A DNA stretch of 64,000 nt from Pedobacter mucosus (GTDB taxonomy: Bacteria > Bacteroidota > Bacteroidia > Sphingobacteriales > Sphingobacteriaceae), in contig NZ_CP087585.1 in the NCBI RefSeq assembly GCF_022200785.1, forward strand, positions 1,488,001 to 1,552,000, in the 5' to 3' direction. Positions 63,773-64,000 of the stretch are shown here, one piece after another (the stretch's first letter is position 1; each line of letters begins with the position of its first letter). The notes under the pieces were generated by a model that saw only the letters and a list, made by a program, of their open reading frames with translations, ran no database searches and was not told the origin of the DNA. A program made the position numbers and the translations under genes.

Positions 63773-64000
63773 GATTTACTTGTCATTGTGAGGAATGAAG
63801 CAATCTTTAACTATAGAAATTATAAAGCTGTTGTTGCAACATGCATGAATGGTCGTCACCCTGAATTTATTTCAGGGTCTTAATAACAAGAAAGATGCTG
63901 AAATGAATTCAGCATGACGAGCGTTCTAAAAGTTGATTAAAACAAAAACATTAATGCTAAAAACTAACCATATATTAAGAGTAACGCAGTTAAAAACTTT
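63773..64000. repeat. Intergenic repeat cluster at right edge
   Basis: GTCATTGTGAGGAATGAAGC (63782-63801) is one widespread bacterial intergenic repeat. It is followed by two inverted units, TCGTCACCCTGAATTTATTT (63853-63872 and on) and AAGATGCTGAAATGAATTC to TGACGA (63892-63920). Outer arms TCGTCA and TGACGA pair, and each unit forms its own inner hairpin (CCCTGAA/TTCAGGG and ATGCTGAA/TTCAGCAT). Confidence 0.75.

Noticed and set aside
1..64000. CRISPR arrays, insertion sequences, rRNA and metabolite riboswitches
   Set aside because: No direct-repeat array, transposase, rRNA segment or known riboswitch consensus was seen; the inverted repeats found are REP-like or terminators.

Overview
This AT-rich window comes from a Bacteroidota chromosome, most likely a Sphingobacteriaceae/Pedobacter-type organism. 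The grounds are two SusC/SusD pairs, TonB-dependent receptors with an N-terminal carboxypeptidase-regulatory-like domain, start codons that mostly lack Shine-Dalgarno sequences, a tRNA promoter matching the Bacteroidota TTG/TAnnTTTG form, and GTCATnCTGAA-type intergenic repeats. No transposase, integrase, CRISPR array or rRNA is visible.

Left part (1-22.1 kb), mixed housekeeping and accessory genes. lutA-lutB, with the first codons of a probable lutC at the edge, encode L-lactate oxidation on the minus strand. A secreted aldose-1-epimerase lies upstream, diverging from a HAD phosphatase plus Nudix-type regulator pair. A tRNA-Lys(UUU) with its own promoter and terminator follows, then an 0.8-kb non-coding stretch, two glycosyltransferases, an operon of GH15 hydrolase, SDR and alpha/beta hydrolase, a stress-type SDR, a two-gene unit of unknown function (13.5-15.1 kb), a 1859-residue bacterial alpha-2-macroglobulin with an intact thioester motif, an NTF2-like protein and TatA.

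Middle part (22.6-30.6 kb). A GH78 alpha-L-rhamnosidase is followed by a membrane protein of unknown function translationally coupled to an endolysin-like amidase. A four-gene minus-strand operon (SDR, FAH-family hydrolase, mutarotase, amidohydrolase) matches the non-phosphorylating L-fucose route that ends in pyruvate and L-lactate; lutAB would then consume the lactate. The dehydratase step is absent from the window.

Right part (31-64 kb), a large pectin-directed polysaccharide utilisation locus. It holds a probable GH138 alpha-galacturonidase, an MGH1/GH63-like (alpha/alpha)6 enzyme, GH28, GH95 with an inserted domain, GH2 with malectin, an SSS-family symporter, a DapA/NAL-family aldolase, an AraC regulator, a DUF3826 protein, SusC1-SusD1 with an extra lipoprotein, SusC2-SusD2, and two tandem PL1 pectate lyases. 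GH138 plus GH95 (residues suggesting alpha-L-galactosidase) plus GH2 plus the fucose operon resembles the needs of rhamnogalacturonan-II chain A, though RG-I or mixed pectin remains possible.

The most notable non-coding signals are a recurring TAACCAAAT-type element ahead of PUL transcription units, a nearly identical leader before both susC genes, two colinear terminator-promoter intergenic regions that indicate duplication, and inverted repeat units at the locus edges.
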